NCBI GenBank assembly: GCA_000146855.1
Contig: GL405246.1
Location: 482,778-546,777 of the forward strand
DNA: 64,000 nucleotides
Direction: 5' to 3'
Source: [Eubacterium] yurii subsp. margaretiae ATCC 43715
Lineage (GTDB): Bacteria > Bacillota > Clostridia > Peptostreptococcales > Filifactoraceae
Shown: positions 8,793-18,445 of the stretch, in pieces
How the letters are laid out: each line of letters starts with the position of its first letter
How positions within the stretch are numbered: position 1 is the stretch's first letter
Position numbers and translations under genes: made by a program
Notes under the pieces: generated by a model
Seen by the model: only the letters and a program-made list of their open reading frames with translations
Databases searched by the model: none
What the model was told of the DNA's origin: nothing

Positions 8793-8822
8793 AAAAAAGA
8801 ACAGGGCAAAGGCCCTGTTCTT
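8793..8822 (-). terminator. Intrinsic terminator of the candidate small RNA
   Basis: The perfect nine-base arms GAACAGGGC and GCCCTGTTC around a CTTT loop are followed on the minus strand by TTTTTTT. Confidence 0.85.
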
Positions 8823-8938
8823 AACTTTATACGATTAGATTTTATGGGTGGACGGCGTACCCACCATCTCAGGTACCTGTTAAGCAGGTGTGTAGAGAGC
8901 CTTTTCTACTTCATAAAATTCAAATCTTTATGTTATAA
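8793..8938 (-). ncRNA. Candidate structured small RNA, family unassigned (6S-like not excluded)
   Basis: On the minus strand a promoter (8974-8946) is followed by about 145 bases with no ORF. They fold as a long closing stem (GATT...ATTTTATG near 8925-8910 pairing with CATAAAAT..AATC near 8845-8832) enclosing three hairpins: GTAGA/TCTAC, ACCTG-CTTAA-CAGGT and GGTGG-GTACGCCGT-CCACC. An intrinsic terminator (GAACAGGGC/GCCCTGTTC then a T7 run, 8822-8793) ends the transcript. I cannot match it to 6S, SRP, tmRNA or a riboswitch aptamer with confidence. No gene follows the terminator in the same direction, so it is more likely a stand-alone RNA than a leader. Confidence 0.6.
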
Positions 8939-8945
8939 TAATACA

Positions 8946-8974
8946 ATTATATCGTATCTATTTTGATTGTACAA
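8946..8974 (-). promoter_or_regulatory. Promoter of the candidate small RNA
   Basis: Minus strand: TTGTAC (8974-8969), exactly 17 bases, then a perfect TATAAT (8951-8946). The start of transcription is expected near 8938-8940. Confidence 0.65.
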
Positions 8975-9211
8975 TACTATTTTGTAAGTATGTAAATAGT
9001 AAATTAGTTAAAATTATCTAACATTATTAGTTGTCTATGATTAGACTATGTTATATGTAAAGTAAGTAGACTTATTATAAAAGTAATATATTGTAAAGTT
9101 AGTATTAAATAAAGCTATCTTTTAATTAAATCATAATTAATTAAATTAAAAAGGCTATCAAAGATATTTATATAAAAAAGCAAAATGTAGTCATAAAAAA
9201 TAAAAAATTGC

Positions 9212-9240
9212 TTGACTATGGCGGATTAAAGTGATAAAAT
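9212..9240 (+). promoter_or_regulatory. Promoter of the rpsL operon
   Basis: TTGACT (9212-9217), 17 bases, TAAAAT (9235-9240), giving a leader of about 65 bases before rpsL. Confidence 0.75.
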
Positions 9241-9312
9241 TATTCGGTATGTGAAATACATCAAGCTATGGACATAGCTGTTGGCAAACATAAAACAAAA
9301 GGAGGTGCTTTA

Positions 9313-9735
9313 ATGCCAACTATCAGTCAATTGATAAGAAGCGGTAGAGAAAAAGTGGAAAAGAAATCTACTTCTCCTGCTCTTCAAAAGGGATTTAATT
9401 CATTAAGAAAAAAATCTACAGACATATCAGCTCCACAAAAAAGAGGAGTTTGTACATCTGTAAAGACAGTAACACCGAAAAAGCCGAACTCTGCCCTAAG
9501 AAAGGTTGCCAGAGTAAGACTTACAAACTCAATGGAAGTATCTGCATACATTCCGGGTGAAGGCCACAATCTTCAAGAGCATAGCGTTGTGCTTATAAGA
9601 GGTGGTAGAGTTAAGGACTTACCAGGGGTAAGATACCACATAGTAAGAGGTACTCTTGATACATCAGGAGTAGAAAAAAGAAGACAAGCAAGATCAAAAT
9701 ACGGAGCTAAAAGACCTAAAGAAGCAAAGAAGTAA
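9313..9735 (+). CDS. rpsL: 30S ribosomal protein S12
   Basis: 140 residues starting [14 protein letters not shown], with the conserved [19 protein letters not shown] loop and [13 protein letters not shown]. The start follows a near-perfect AAAGGAGGTG, so I reject the 15-codon upstream extension that begins at 9268. S12 sits at the decoding centre. Both loops where streptomycin-resistance changes arise carry the ordinary lysines (PKKPNS and RVKDLP), so a sensitive-type protein is expected. First gene of the str operon; rpoB/rpoC are not immediately upstream. Confidence 0.98.
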   Translation: MPTISQLIRSGREKVEKKSTSPALQKGFNSLRKKSTDISAPQKRGVCTSVKTVTPKKPNSALRKVARVRLTNSMEVSAYIPGEGHNLQEHSVVLIRGGRVKDLPGVRYHIVRGTLDTSGVEKRRQARSKYGAKRPKEAKK

Positions 9736-9855
9736 ACTCTATAAGTTTACCAAACAGATGTCCACGCTTTTTATAAATGATATAAATAAAAGGCAAGCGG
9801 CATAGGATTTAGTGTCGAGTACCGGTGAATTAATTTTTATTAAGGAGGGAAGCAA

Positions 9856-10326
9856 ATGCCAAGAAAAGGTAAGATACCAAAGAGAGAAGTATTACCGGAT
9901 CCGGTATACTCAAATAAAGTAGTTACTAAACTTATCAACAAGGTAATGCTTGATGGTAAGAAAGGAACTTCTCAAAAGATAGTATACGGAGCGTTTGAAT
10001 TAATTAAAGAAAGAACAGATAAAGATCCTGTAGAAGTTTTTGAACAAGCTATGGCTAACATAATGCCTGTGCTTGAAGTAAAAGCCAGAAGAGTCGGTGG
10101 TGCGAACTACCAAGTTCCTATAGAAGTAAGAGCTGACAGAAGAGAAACATTGGGTATCAGATGGCTTGTTAGATACTCAAGACTTAGAGGCGAAAAAGGA
10201 ATGACTGAAAAATTGGCTAAAGAGATAATGGATGCTGCTAACAATACTGGTGCTTCAGTTAAGAAGAGAGAAGACACTCATAAGATGGCGGAAGCAAACA
10301 GAGCGTTCGCACATTATCGTTGGTAG
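9856..10326 (+). CDS. rpsG: 30S ribosomal protein S7
   Basis: 156 residues, the standard length, starting [18 protein letters not shown] with [13 protein letters not shown] and the C-terminal [14 protein letters not shown]. It nucleates assembly of the 30S head. AAGGAGG lies upstream. The 120-base gap after rpsL holds a possible hairpin (GCTTTTTAT pairing with ATAAAAGGC, roughly 9769-9800). In E. coli the same gap binds S7 for autoregulation; whether that holds here is not visible. Confidence 0.98.
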   Translation: MPRKGKIPKREVLPDPVYSNKVVTKLINKVMLDGKKGTSQKIVYGAFELIKERTDKDPVEVFEQAMANIMPVLEVKARRVGGANYQVPIEVRADRRETLGIRWLVRYSRLRGEKGMTEKLAKEIMDAANNTGASVKKREDTHKMAEANRAFAHYRW

Positions 10327-10381
10327 TATGAGTCTCATTGCATAATGAGATTCATATAAAAAAACTTGAAAGGAGACAACA

Positions 10382-12454
10382 GTGGGTAGAGAATATCCTT
10401 TAGAAAGAACGAGAAATATCGGAATAATGGCTCACATAGATGCGGGTAAGACTACTACTACAGAGAGAATACTTTACTATACAGGTATTACTCATAAACT
10501 AGGAGAAACTCACGAAGGTGCATCTCAAATGGACTGGATGGAGCAGGAAAAAGAAAGAGGTATAACAATTACTTCTGCTGCTACAACAACTCATTGGAAA
10601 GACCATAGAATAAATATAATAGATACACCGGGACACGTTGACTTTACAGTGGAAGTTGAACGTTCACTTAGAGTATTGGACGGTGCGGTAGCGGTATTTT
10701 GCGCAAAGGGCGGTGTTGAACCACAATCAGAAAATGTGTGGAGACAAGCTGACAACTACAAGGTACCAAGAATTGCCTATGTTAATAAGATGGATATAAT
10801 AGGAGCTGATTTTTACAGAGTCGTTGGCATGATGAAAGACAGACTTGGTTCAAATGCAGTGGCTATGCACATACCTATAGGGGCGGAAGATGACTTTGTA
10901 GGTATGGTAGATCTTCTTACTATGAAGGCTCATATATTCAAGGATAATGAAGGAAAGGACGTAGAAGTAACTGATGTTCCTGCTGATTACCTTGACAAGG
11001 CTAAAGAATACAGAGAAAAGATGGTTGAATCAATTTCTGAAACTGATGAAGAATTGATGATGAAGTACCTTGAAGGAGAAGAACCTACAGTTGAAGAACT
11101 TAAGGCTGCTCTTAGAAAGGCTGTTATAGCTACAACAATCAACCCTGTATTTTGCGGTACTTCATACAGAAATAAGGGAGTACAATTATTGCTTGATGCA
11201 ATAGTTGAATACATGCCTGCTCCTACAGATATAGAAGCTATCAAAGGTGTGCTTCCAAACGGTGAAGAGTCTGAAAGACATTCATCAGACGAAGAGCCTT
11301 TCTCAGCGTTGGCATTTAAGATAATGGCTGACCCATTCGTTGGAAAACTTGCTTTCTTCAGAGTATACTCAGGTATACTAAACTCCGGTTCTTATGTACT
11401 AAACTCTACTAAGAACAAGAAAGAAAGAATAGGTCGTATACTTCAAATGCACGCTAACACAAGAAAAGAAATCACTGAAGTATATTCAGGAGATATCGCT
11501 GCAGCGGTAGGTCTTAAGGATACCACTACAGGAGATACTCTTTGTGATGCAAATGCACCTATAATATTGGAGTCAATGGAATTCCCTGATCCGGTTATCT
11601 CAGTTGCTATAGAGCCTAAGTCAAAGGCTGCTCAAGAAAAGATGGGTACAGCTCTTGCAAGGCTTGCAGAAGAAGACCCTACATTCAGAGTAAAAACTGA
11701 CGAAGAAACAGGACAAACTATAATTTCAGGTATGGGTGAGCTTCACCTTGAAATCATCGTAGACAGACTTCTAAGAGAATTCAAAGTTGAAGCGGATGTT
11801 GGAGCACCACAAGTTGCTTACAGAGAAACTATTAAAAAACCTGTTGATATTGAAAATAAATATGCTAAGCAATCAGGTGGTAGAGGACAATACGGTCACG
11901 TTAAGATTAGAATGATACCTCAAGAGCCTGGTAAGGGATATGAATTCGTAAATGCGATTGTCGGCGGAGCAATACCAAAAGAATATATAGGACCGGTAGA
12001 TGCCGGTATACAAGGTGCAATGCAATCAGGTGTACTTGCAGGATATCCGGTTGTTGACGTAAAAGTTGAACTTTATGACGGTTCATACCATGAAGTCGAT
12101 TCATCAGAAATGGCGTTTAAGGTTGCAGCGTCAATGGCATTCAAGGACGGTATGAGAAAGGCTAACCCGGTAATACTTGAACCAATATTCAAAGTTGAAA
12201 TAATAACTCCTGAGGATTACATGGGAGATGTAATGGGAGACCTTAACTCAAGAAGAGGAAGAATAGAAGGTATGGAAGCTCGTATAGGTGGAGCACAAGC
12301 TATATCAGGTTATGTACCTCTTTCTGAAATGTTCGGATATGCGACTACACTTCGTTCAATAACTCAAGGTAGAGCAAACTACACTATGATATTTGACCAC
12401 TACGAAGAAGTTCCTGCATCAATAGCTACAAAGATAAGCGAAAAAGGTAAATAA
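10382..12454 (+). CDS. fusA: Elongation factor G
   Basis: 690 residues. GTG start with AAAGGAG upstream. The G1 loop [22 protein letters not shown] and NKMD are present, followed by domains II-V with [11 protein letters not shown]. It drives ribosomal translocation and, with RRF, ribosome recycling. Normal position after rpsG in the str operon. Codon use is strongly biased (AGA, GGA/GGT, CTT), as expected for a highly expressed gene. Confidence 0.98.
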   Translation: MGREYPLERTRNIGIMAHIDAGKTTTTERILYYTGITHKLGETHEGASQMDWMEQEKERGITITSAATTTHWKDHRINIIDTPGHVDFTVEVERSLRVLDGAVAVFCAKGGVEPQSENVWRQADNYKVPRIAYVNKMDIIGADFYRVVGMMKDRLGSNAVAMHIPIGAEDDFVGMVDLLTMKAHIFKDNEGKDVEVTDVPADYLDKAKEYREKMVESISETDEELMMKYLEGEEPTVEELKAALRKAVIATTINPVFCGTSYRNKGVQLLLDAIVEYMPAPTDIEAIKGVLPNGEESERHSSDEEPFSALAFKIMADPFVGKLAFFRVYSGILNSGSYVLNSTKNKKERIGRILQMHANTRKEITEVYSGDIAAAVGLKDTTTGDTLCDANAPIILESMEFPDPVISVAIEPKSKAAQEKMGTALARLAEEDPTFRVKTDEETGQTIISGMGELHLEIIVDRLLREFKVEADVGAPQVAYRETIKKPVDIENKYAKQSGGRGQYGHVKIRMIPQEPGKGYEFVNAIVGGAIPKEYIGPVDAGIQGAMQSGVLAGYPVVDVKVELYDGSYHEVDSSEMAFKVAASMAFKDGMRKANPVILEPIFKVEIITPEDYMGDVMGDLNSRRGRIEGMEARIGGAQAISGYVPLSEMFGYATTLRSITQGRANYTMIFDHYEEVPASIATKISEKGK

Positions 12455-12472
12455 AAAGAAAATAAATTAATA

Positions 12473-12523
12473 GTACATTATTGATATTTTTATAAATTTT
12501 TGTTATAATCATCAGTAATGTAC
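12473..12523 (+). promoter_or_regulatory. tuf promoter framed by an inverted repeat
   Basis: TTGATA (12481-12486), 17 bases, TATAAT (12504-12509). The 13-base arms GTACATTATTGAT (12473-12485) and ATCAGTAATGTAC (12511-12523) match at 12 of 13 positions and frame the core promoter, the left arm covering the -35 box. This gives tuf its own start separate from fusA. Confidence 0.7.
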
Positions 12524-12584
12524 TTAAAATTAGAAATATTATATTTATTTTTGTAAATAATTCATTATTGGAGGAAATTTAAAA

Positions 12585-13778
12585 ATGGCAAAGGCTAAAT
12601 TTGAAAGAACTAAACCACACGTTAACATTGGAACAATAGGACACGTTGACCATGGTAAGACTACACTTACAGCAGCAATAACAAAAACTCTACATGATAG
12701 ATACGGTACTGGTGAAGCGGTAGCATTTGACAATATAGATAAGGCACCGGAAGAAAGAGAAAGAGGTATCACAATATCTACAGCTCACGTTGAGTATGAA
12801 ACACCAAACAGACACTATGCTCACGTTGACTGCCCAGGCCATGCCGACTACGTTAAGAACATGATAACAGGAGCTGCTCAAATGGACGGCGCTATACTTG
12901 TTGTTTCAGCAGCTGACGGTCCAATGCCTCAAACAAGAGAGCATATATTGCTTTCAAGACAAGTTGGTGTACCATATATAGTTGTTTTCCTAAACAAATG
13001 TGATATGGTTGAAGACGAAGAACTTCTTGAACTTGTTGAAATGGAAGTTAGAGACTTGCTAAACGAATATGAATTCCCTGGAGATGACACTCCAATAATA
13101 AGAGGATCAGCTCTTAAGGCTCTTGAAGATCCACAAAGCCCTTGGGGAGACAAGATACTTGAACTTTTCGAACAAGTTGACGCTTATATACCTGAACCGG
13201 TTAGAGACACTGACAAACCATTCTTGATGCCTGTAGAAGACGTATTTACAATAACAGGTAGAGGAACAGTTGCTACTGGTAGAGTTGAAAGAGGTATATT
13301 GAAAGTTCAAGACGAAGTTGAAATAGTTGGACTTAAAGACGAATCAAGAAAAGTTGTTGTTACGGGAGTTGAAATGTTCAGAAAACTTCTTGACCAAGCT
13401 CAAGCAGGTGACAACATAGGAGCACTTCTTAGAGGTGTGAACAGAGAAGATATAGAAAGAGGACAAGTTTTGGCTAAACCGGGTTCAATCCATCCTAAGA
13501 CTAAATTCTCTGCAGAAATCTACGTTTTGAAAAAAGAAGAAGGTGGTAGACATACTCCTTTCTTCAAAGGATACAGACCACAATTCTACTTCAGAACAAC
13601 TGACGTTACTGGTGACATCCAACTTCCTGAAGGCGTAGAAATGGTTATGCCTGGAGATAACGTAACAATAGATGTTGAACTTATCACTCCGGTTGCTATG
13701 GAAGAAGGTATGAGATTCGCTATAAGAGAAGGCGGAAGAACAGTTGGAGCAGGCGTTGTTGCTAAAATACTTCACTAA
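12585..13778 (+). CDS. tuf: Elongation factor Tu
   Basis: 397 residues, full length. [26 protein letters not shown] and NKCDMV are the G1, G3 and G4 motifs, and the C-terminal [11 protein letters not shown] is intact. It delivers aminoacyl-tRNA to the ribosome. A GGAGG RBS precedes ATG 12585, an own promoter lies at 12481-12509 and a strong terminator at 13831-13860. No ribosomal-protein operon follows, so tuf ends the str cluster here. A second tuf elsewhere in the genome cannot be excluded. Confidence 0.98.
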   Translation: MAKAKFERTKPHVNIGTIGHVDHGKTTLTAAITKTLHDRYGTGEAVAFDNIDKAPEERERGITISTAHVEYETPNRHYAHVDCPGHADYVKNMITGAAQMDGAILVVSAADGPMPQTREHILLSRQVGVPYIVVFLNKCDMVEDEELLELVEMEVRDLLNEYEFPGDDTPIIRGSALKALEDPQSPWGDKILELFEQVDAYIPEPVRDTDKPFLMPVEDVFTITGRGTVATGRVERGILKVQDEVEIVGLKDESRKVVVTGVEMFRKLLDQAQAGDNIGALLRGVNREDIERGQVLAKPGSIHPKTKFSAEIYVLKKEEGGRHTPFFKGYRPQFYFRTTDVTGDIQLPEGVEMVMPGDNVTIDVELITPVAMEEGMRFAIREGGRTVGAGVVAKILH

Positions 13779-13830
13779 TTTTTAATATAAGATTAGAACA
13801 ACAAACAAATAAATAATGCATGTTTATAAG

Positions 13831-13860
13831 ACCACCGAGATATAAATCGGTGGTTTTTTT
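13831..13860 (+). terminator. Intrinsic terminator after tuf
   Basis: The arms ACCACCGA and TCGGTGGT with an eight-base loop are followed by a T7 run. Confidence 0.9.
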
Positions 13861-13902
13861 GTATTTGATAGATTGTGCAAATAATGGAAAAACTTTAAAT
13901 AT

Positions 13903-14136
13903 AATACTAAAAACCAATTAAATAGACCAATAATATATTTATAGTGAGTTATTTAATACCAAACACCAATTAATTTGTCCTAAAAATATATTAAAGACAA
14001 GTTGTCGAAAACTACAAAAATTTATATTTCAATAAGTTTAAATATATGGTGTTCTAAAAGGTGATTGGTATAAGACTGAAAAAGATAATATTTCAATCAA
14101 TCTAAATATATAACATTATAAACGGTGATTTGAATA
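13903..14136. repeat. MITE-like element, family 1, outer copy (split by a nested copy)
   Basis: The left half (13903-13956, beginning TAATACTAAAAACCAATTAA) and right half (14073-14136, ending GGTGATTTGAATAA) align with the left and right halves of the uninterrupted copy at 21962-22080. A second family-1 copy lies between them. Confidence 0.7.
13957..14072. repeat. MITE-like element, family 1, nested copy
   Basis: This 116-base element begins TACCAAACACCAATTA and ends GGTGATTGGTATA, with ends inverted relative to one another. It aligns over its length with the reverse complement of the copy at 47131-47248 (shared centre: ATATTAAAGA, ...AAAACTACAAAAA, TTTCAATAAG). It interrupts the outer copy and is bounded by TA on each side. 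Confidence 0.7.
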
Positions 14137-14144
14137 AGTTGGAA

Positions 14145-14192
14145 ATAAAAAAAGGGCTGTAAGAATGAAAATTTCATTTTTACAACCCTTTA
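14145..14192 (-). terminator. Intrinsic terminator for psuG (minus strand)
   Basis: The arms AAAGGGTTGTAAAAATGAAA and TTTCATTCTTACAGCCCTTT (minus strand) have one or two mismatches and are followed by a T-rich run (TTTTTTTATTT). The stretch 14193-14373 up to the psuG stop holds only AT-rich sequence, including a badly decayed family-2 repeat end (TTATTATCTATTTTATC near 14228). Confidence 0.75.
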
Positions 14193-14373
14193 AAATATTG
14201 AACTTATTATACTGTAATTTATTGTTATTATCTATTTTATCTATGGATAGCGGTAGATAAATAGTTTTTTAAAAAATGCTTCATAAATGATTTTATTATA
14301 AATGCTCTAAAAAAATTACTATACATAATTGTATTTATTATTATAATATAGATATAGATTTAATACAAGAACA

Positions 14374-15300
14374 TTATAAACTGATTTTACTGTATTGATA
14401 AGCTATTTGCGCTCCTACTTTTGCGTTGTTGTATACAAGCTGGATATTAGCTTCAAGGCTCTTTCCCTCTGTCTTTTCTACTATCTTCGCAAGTAGGTAA
14501 GGTGTAACATCTTTACCCTTTACTTTTTCAGCCTTAGCAGATTTTAGTGCATCTTCGATAATAGTATTTATATATTTTTCGTCTAAAGAGTGTTCCTCAG
14601 GTATTGGATTTGCAACAAGCACTCCACCTTTGAGTTCAAGTAGTTCCTTAGTATGAACAGTCTTTGCTATCTCTTCTGTAGAAAGAGCAGTTAGATTTAG
14701 CTTGATATTAGATGTCCTTGTGTAAAAGGCAGGGAGGAATTGAGTTTTATATCCTATTACAGGCACTCCTTTAGTTTCAAGATATTCCATTGTCCTTGGT
14801 AGGTCAAGTATAGCCTTTGCTCCTGCACAAATTACTGTAACATTAGTCATTGCAAGTTCTTCAAGGTCAGCAGACACATCCATATCCTCTTCAAATCCCC
14901 TGTGCACACCACCAATTCCACCTGTTACAAAGAATTTGATACCTGCCATATTTGCACATATCATAGTAGTGGCAACTGTAGTAGCACCATTTTTTTCATT
15001 TGCAATTATGCTTGCCATATCACGTCTTGATACCTTTGAGACATCCTTATCTGTTGCGAGAGTCATCAAATCTTCTTCAGTAAGTCCTACTTTTATTCTT
15101 CCATCTATTATTGCAATTGTTGCAGGTACTGCATTATTATCTCTTATTATCTGTTCAACTTTTTTTGCCATCTCTATATTTTGAGGGTAGGGCATACCAT
15201 GTGAAATTATAGTAGATTCAAGGGCAACTATTGGCAATTTTTCTTCCATTGCTCTTAGAACTTCTTCATTAAAGTCGATGAATTTTAAAAATTTACTCAT
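14374..15300 (-). CDS. psuG: Pseudouridine-5'-phosphate glycosidase
   Basis: 308 residues. It contains VALESTIISHGMPYPQN (about 23-39), FFVTGGIGGVHRG (about 123) and the lysine-containing GYKTQFLPAFY (about 188), all typical of the PsuG/IndA family. It splits pseudouridine 5'-phosphate into uracil and ribose 5-phosphate. AGGAG lies five bases before ATG 15300; the longer form starting at 15327 lacks an RBS. It follows psuK by 117 bases, the usual catabolic pair for free pseudouridine. Confidence 0.95.
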   Translation of the reverse strand: MSKFLKFIDFNEEVLRAMEEKLPIVALESTIISHGMPYPQNIEMAKKVEQIIRDNNAVPATIAIIDGRIKVGLTEEDLMTLATDKDVSKVSRRDMASIIANEKNGATTVATTMICANMAGIKFFVTGGIGGVHRGFEEDMDVSADLEELAMTNVTVICAGAKAILDLPRTMEYLETKGVPVIGYKTQFLPAFYTRTSNIKLNLTALSTEEIAKTVHTKELLELKGGVLVANPIPEEHSLDEKYINTIIEDALKSAKAEKVKGKDVTPYLLAKIVEKTEGKSLEANIQLVYNNAKVGAQIAYQYSKISL

Positions 15301-15416
15301 TTTATCTCCTAAATTATAATTATACATCTTAAATAAACGATGTCGTATATGGTTATTAACTTAAACTATATTTATCTTAAAGTTTTCAGTAACTTTAGAT
15401 AAGTATATGGTGAAAC

Positions 15417-16406
15417 TTAAAAGTCGTATGAAATATCAAAGTAGGCATCGATATTGTCAAAGATGTCCATAGGTATGTTTTTTACTACAGACTCATCAGA
15501 TTTTATATTAAGCTGAGCCATTTTCATACCATATTTACAAGCTGTTTCAAGTGATTTGCCAGTGCTTAGACCATGGATTACACCAGCAGAAAATGAATCT
15601 CCGGCGCCTGTAACATCAATTATCTCTGTTATCATTTCCGCAGTCAATATGACAGGTGACAATGTCTCATCATAGAATATACATCCGTCCTCACCCATAG
15701 TTATGATACATCTTGTTACTCCCTTAGCTTTAAGATTATCACATACAGTTTTAAGGTCAAACTCTTTACAATTCGCATAGGCTGTTGCCTCATCTTTATT
15801 AAGGATTGCGAGGTATATGTTTTTTAGGTTATCAGGTATATTTTTTGTCTTAGCTACAGACACTCCTATTAATACAATTTTCTCATCTGTTATCTCTTGT
15901 AACTTTTCTATGGCAGATTTTTGAACGTTGGTATCACAGACTACTATATCAGCCTTCTTAATATACTCTTGGTGGCTTGTTATCCAATCCTCGTCCATAG
16001 AATCGCATATTTTCATGTCAGCTACTCCAAGAAGTAGATTTCTTGTCTTGTCAAGAACTGCGAAATATGTGCCTGTATTAAAATTTTGATCTCTATCAAC
16101 CATGTATATGTGCATTATAGGTGAAGCATTTTTTACAATATTGGTTCCTTCTAAATCATTGCCTACCTTTGACATCAGTACAACTTCTTCATCAAGTCTT
16201 GCAAGATTTTCTGCAATATTTCTTGCTACTCCTCCAAAGGCAGTGATTCTTTCAGCAGGATTTGATGTCTCGAATATGACCTTATCTTCAAGTATCAGTT
16301 TGTAGTCTACATTTGCCGCACCAATGCAAAAAATTGTATTTTTCTTTGATATTTCTGACATTTCAATGTCATTAATCTCAATGTAATCATGTTTATCTTT
16401 GGACAT
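15417..16406 (-). CDS. psuK: Pseudouridine kinase (PfkB/ribokinase family)
   Basis: About 330 residues. The PfkB signatures are GGVARNIAENLARL near the front and DVTGAGDSFSAGVI near the end (anion hole and catalytic Asp). Together with psuG it would phosphorylate and then cleave pseudouridine. Start is uncertain: ATG 16406 has AAAGGGA nine bases upstream; ATG 16361 gives the shortest conserved form; and an in-frame TTG at 16502 would add 32 poorly conserved residues. A minus-strand TATAAT at 16533-16528 is a candidate -10. Confidence 0.88.
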   Translation of the reverse strand: MSKDKHDYIEINDIEMSEISKKNTIFCIGAANVDYKLILEDKVIFETSNPAERITAFGGVARNIAENLARLDEEVVLMSKVGNDLEGTNIVKNASPIMHIYMVDRDQNFNTGTYFAVLDKTRNLLLGVADMKICDSMDEDWITSHQEYIKKADIVVCDTNVQKSAIEKLQEITDEKIVLIGVSVAKTKNIPDNLKNIYLAILNKDEATAYANCKEFDLKTVCDNLKAKGVTRCIITMGEDGCIFYDETLSPVILTAEMITEIIDVTGAGDSFSAGVIHGLSTGKSLETACKYGMKMAQLNIKSDESVVKNIPMDIFDNIDAYFDISYDF

Positions 16407-16859
16407 CGTGCAGTTATCCCTTTCAGCATCCAACGCTTTTTTGTTAAAAAAATTAGAGTTTGTCTTAGTAAAAAAAACTCTAGAGTTATCAGTTTCTTTC
16501 AATATCCTATCATCCTTCTTCAGAACAATTATACTAAAACTGTCTTAAGACATATAATTGCTTTAATAATTTAATATACTAAAATTCAATAAGACTAAAG
16601 GATAGTGATATTGATATTAGCATTTTTATAAATTGAGATTTTTATAAAGAGTTAAAAAAATCTCAATTTAACAACCTTTATACTCACAAAAATTGTATTA
16701 AACGCAAACGATTAAGTTTGTATATATTTTTATCTAAAAAACAGTTTTAAAAATAAAATTTATCCCTAGATTATAACATTTTGAATATCTTTGTGCAATA
16801 AGATTATTAAAAAATCGGTGAGTTATTTGAGTTTTTATAAAATTTTAATATTGTATATT
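16407..16859. other. Intergenic region between UDG-like gene and psuK
   Basis: About 450 AT-rich bases. A near-perfect inverted repeat of 14-base arms (AAATTGAGATTTTT / AAAAATCTCAATTT, 16630-16669) could form a stable hairpin but has no T-run, so it is not a clean terminator. A TACTAAAATTCAATAA stretch near 16577 resembles a family-2 repeat end without a visible partner. Confidence 0.5.
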
Positions 16860-17450
16860 CTATTTTTCATCTAAAATTCTTCTTACTTCCTTTTTCAGTG
16901 CTGGTACTACTTCATTTCCAAACCAAGGATTTTTGATTTGCCATATTATATTTCTTGGCGAAGGATGGACTATGGGGAAGTATGTCGGCAGATACTCTTT
17001 GTAGTTTTGAACTGTTTGTGTCAAGGTCTTTTTCTTATTTTTTCCTAGGTAGTAATTTTGTGAATAAGAACCTACCAATATTATGAGCTTTATATTTTTG
17101 TAATGCTCGAGAATTTTTCCATGCCACTTTTGAGCAAAGCCCTTTCGTGGTGGTAAATCTCCACTTTTCCCCTTTCCCGGATAATAAAAGTCCATAGGTA
17201 CAATACCGATTAAACCAGAATTATAAAAAATATCTTCGTCAATTCCCATCCAATTTCGCAGATTTTTTCCACTTTGGTCGTTCCAACATCTTCTGCTTTC
17301 CATAGCCTTTATGCCTGGAGCTTGACCTACTACAAGTATGCGGGAATTAGTATAGATGTCAAATAAAGGCTCTTGCCCCTGTTTTGTAAATTCAAGATTT
17401 TGCTCATCTAACATGATTTCTTTTTTTAGCTTTTCAATAAAATTATCCAT
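16860..17450 (-). CDS. Uracil-DNA glycosylase family protein
   Basis: 196 residues. ILVVGQAPGIKA (about 34-45) matches the UDG-superfamily water-activating/uracil-binding loop and IVHPSPRN (about 158-165) is the DNA-intercalating HPSPRN motif. GLIGIVPMDFYYPGKG lies between them. This pattern is that of a non-Ung family-4/5-related group; its exact substrate (uracil or another deaminated base) is uncertain. AGGAG lies five bases before ATG 17450. Single-gene unit by spacing. Confidence 0.85.
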   Translation of the reverse strand: MDNFIEKLKKEIMLDEQNLEFTKQGQEPLFDIYTNSRILVVGQAPGIKAMESRRCWNDQSGKNLRNWMGIDEDIFYNSGLIGIVPMDFYYPGKGKSGDLPPRKGFAQKWHGKILEHYKNIKLIILVGSYSQNYYLGKNKKKTLTQTVQNYKEYLPTYFPIVHPSPRNIIWQIKNPWFGNEVVPALKKEVRRILDEK

Positions 17451-17561
17451 GGAAACTCCTAATAATATCTTTAATAATTATATTGAACATTAGTACTACT
17501 TTTAAGTATAATGTGGTTATGTAAAATAATCAAGATTGTTGTAATTTTATCCTTATATAAA

Positions 17562-17611
17562 TTAGGAATAAAACAAAAATTTTATAAGAAAAGACTTGTC
17601 TTATTCCTAAT
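17562..17611. other. Inverted repeat downstream of ribH
   Basis: TTAGGAATAA (from 17562) and TTATTCCTAA (to 17610) can pair across a loop of about 29 bases. It lies between ribH and the UDG-like gene and may end rib transcription, although no T-run follows. A weak family-2 repeat end (CTAAAAATCAATAAAACTATGGATA) lies just downstream near 17620. Confidence 0.35.
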
Positions 17612-17711
17612 TTTACACTAAAAATCAATAAAACTATGGATAGTATATCTAAAACATTTATAAAGAAATTAAGGCTTCCATATTATTTTAAATATTTGTC
17701 TTTTACTTAGA

Positions 17712-18176
17712 TTATTCTATTGCGTTGATTAGATTTATCATCTCTATCGCAGATAAAGCGCAGTCATAACCCTTATTTCCTGCCTTAGTTCCGGCACGCT
17801 CAATCGCCTGTTCTATGTTTTCTGTTGTCAATATTCCAAACATTACAGGTATACCAGTTTCAAGTGATGTATGGGCTATTCCTTTTGACACCTCGTTGCA
17901 TACATAGTCATAATGAGTAGTGCTTCCACGAATAACGGCTCCCAAACATATTACTGCATCATACCTTCCGCTTTTTGCCATCTTATTTGCAATAAGTGGA
18001 ATCTCAAATGCACCCGGAACCCATGCCACATCCACATCATCCTCGTCTACATCATGGCGTAGTAAGCCATCCATTGCTCCAAGCAATAATTTTTCTGTAA
18101 TAAATTCATTAAACCTTGCTGCTACAATACCTATTTTTGCCCCCTTTGATACTAACTTACCTTCAAATGTTTTCAT
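17712..18176 (-). CDS. ribH: 6,7-dimethyl-8-ribityllumazine synthase
   Basis: 154 residues with [41 protein letters not shown] and [12 protein letters not shown], the full set of lumazine-synthase motifs. It joins the RibB and RibA/RibD products to give lumazine, which riboflavin synthase then dismutates. Last gene of the rib operon, 269 bases after ribBA. A GGAG RBS is at 18187-18190. The long AT-rich gap (18177-18445) shows nothing clear beyond that. Confidence 0.96.
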   Translation of the reverse strand: MKTFEGKLVSKGAKIGIVAARFNEFITEKLLLGAMDGLLRHDVDEDDVDVAWVPGAFEIPLIANKMAKSGRYDAVICLGAVIRGSTTHYDYVCNEVSKGIAHTSLETGIPVMFGILTTENIEQAIERAGTKAGNKGYDCALSAIEMINLINAIE

Positions 18177-18445
18177 TTGTATAATCTCCTTATATTTATA
18201 TTATGATATATAATCTATAAATCTATATCTCTGATTTCAGATTTAATTAGAATTATTATTTTAAATTAACTACTGTAAGATAATTTATCAGTTTTTTTAA
18301 ACTAAGTTAATAAATGAAATTACTATTAATTTTCAACATTATTCACAATAACTAAATGACTGAAAAATACATAGTTTTTAAGATTTAGTCAAAATTTTTT
18401 TGAAATACTATTACCGTAGTCAATAGACAAGATTTTTTCTATATA

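Noticed and set aside
8823..8938. Signal recognition particle RNA or tmRNA
   Set aside because: The SRP apical loop and the tRNA-like ends of tmRNA are absent.
9268..9312. N-terminal extension of S12
   Set aside because: The excellent RBS and the conserved MPTISQ start at 9313 leave the 15 extra codons as leader sequence.
13779..13830. A ribosomal-protein gene directly after tuf
   Set aside because: The stretch is non-coding and ends in a strong terminator; the S10 operon is not here.
16407..16502. Extended N-terminus of PsuK from TTG 16502
   Set aside because: The 32 extra residues are not like the family, and ATG 16406 has a better-placed RBS, though the longer form is not strictly excluded.
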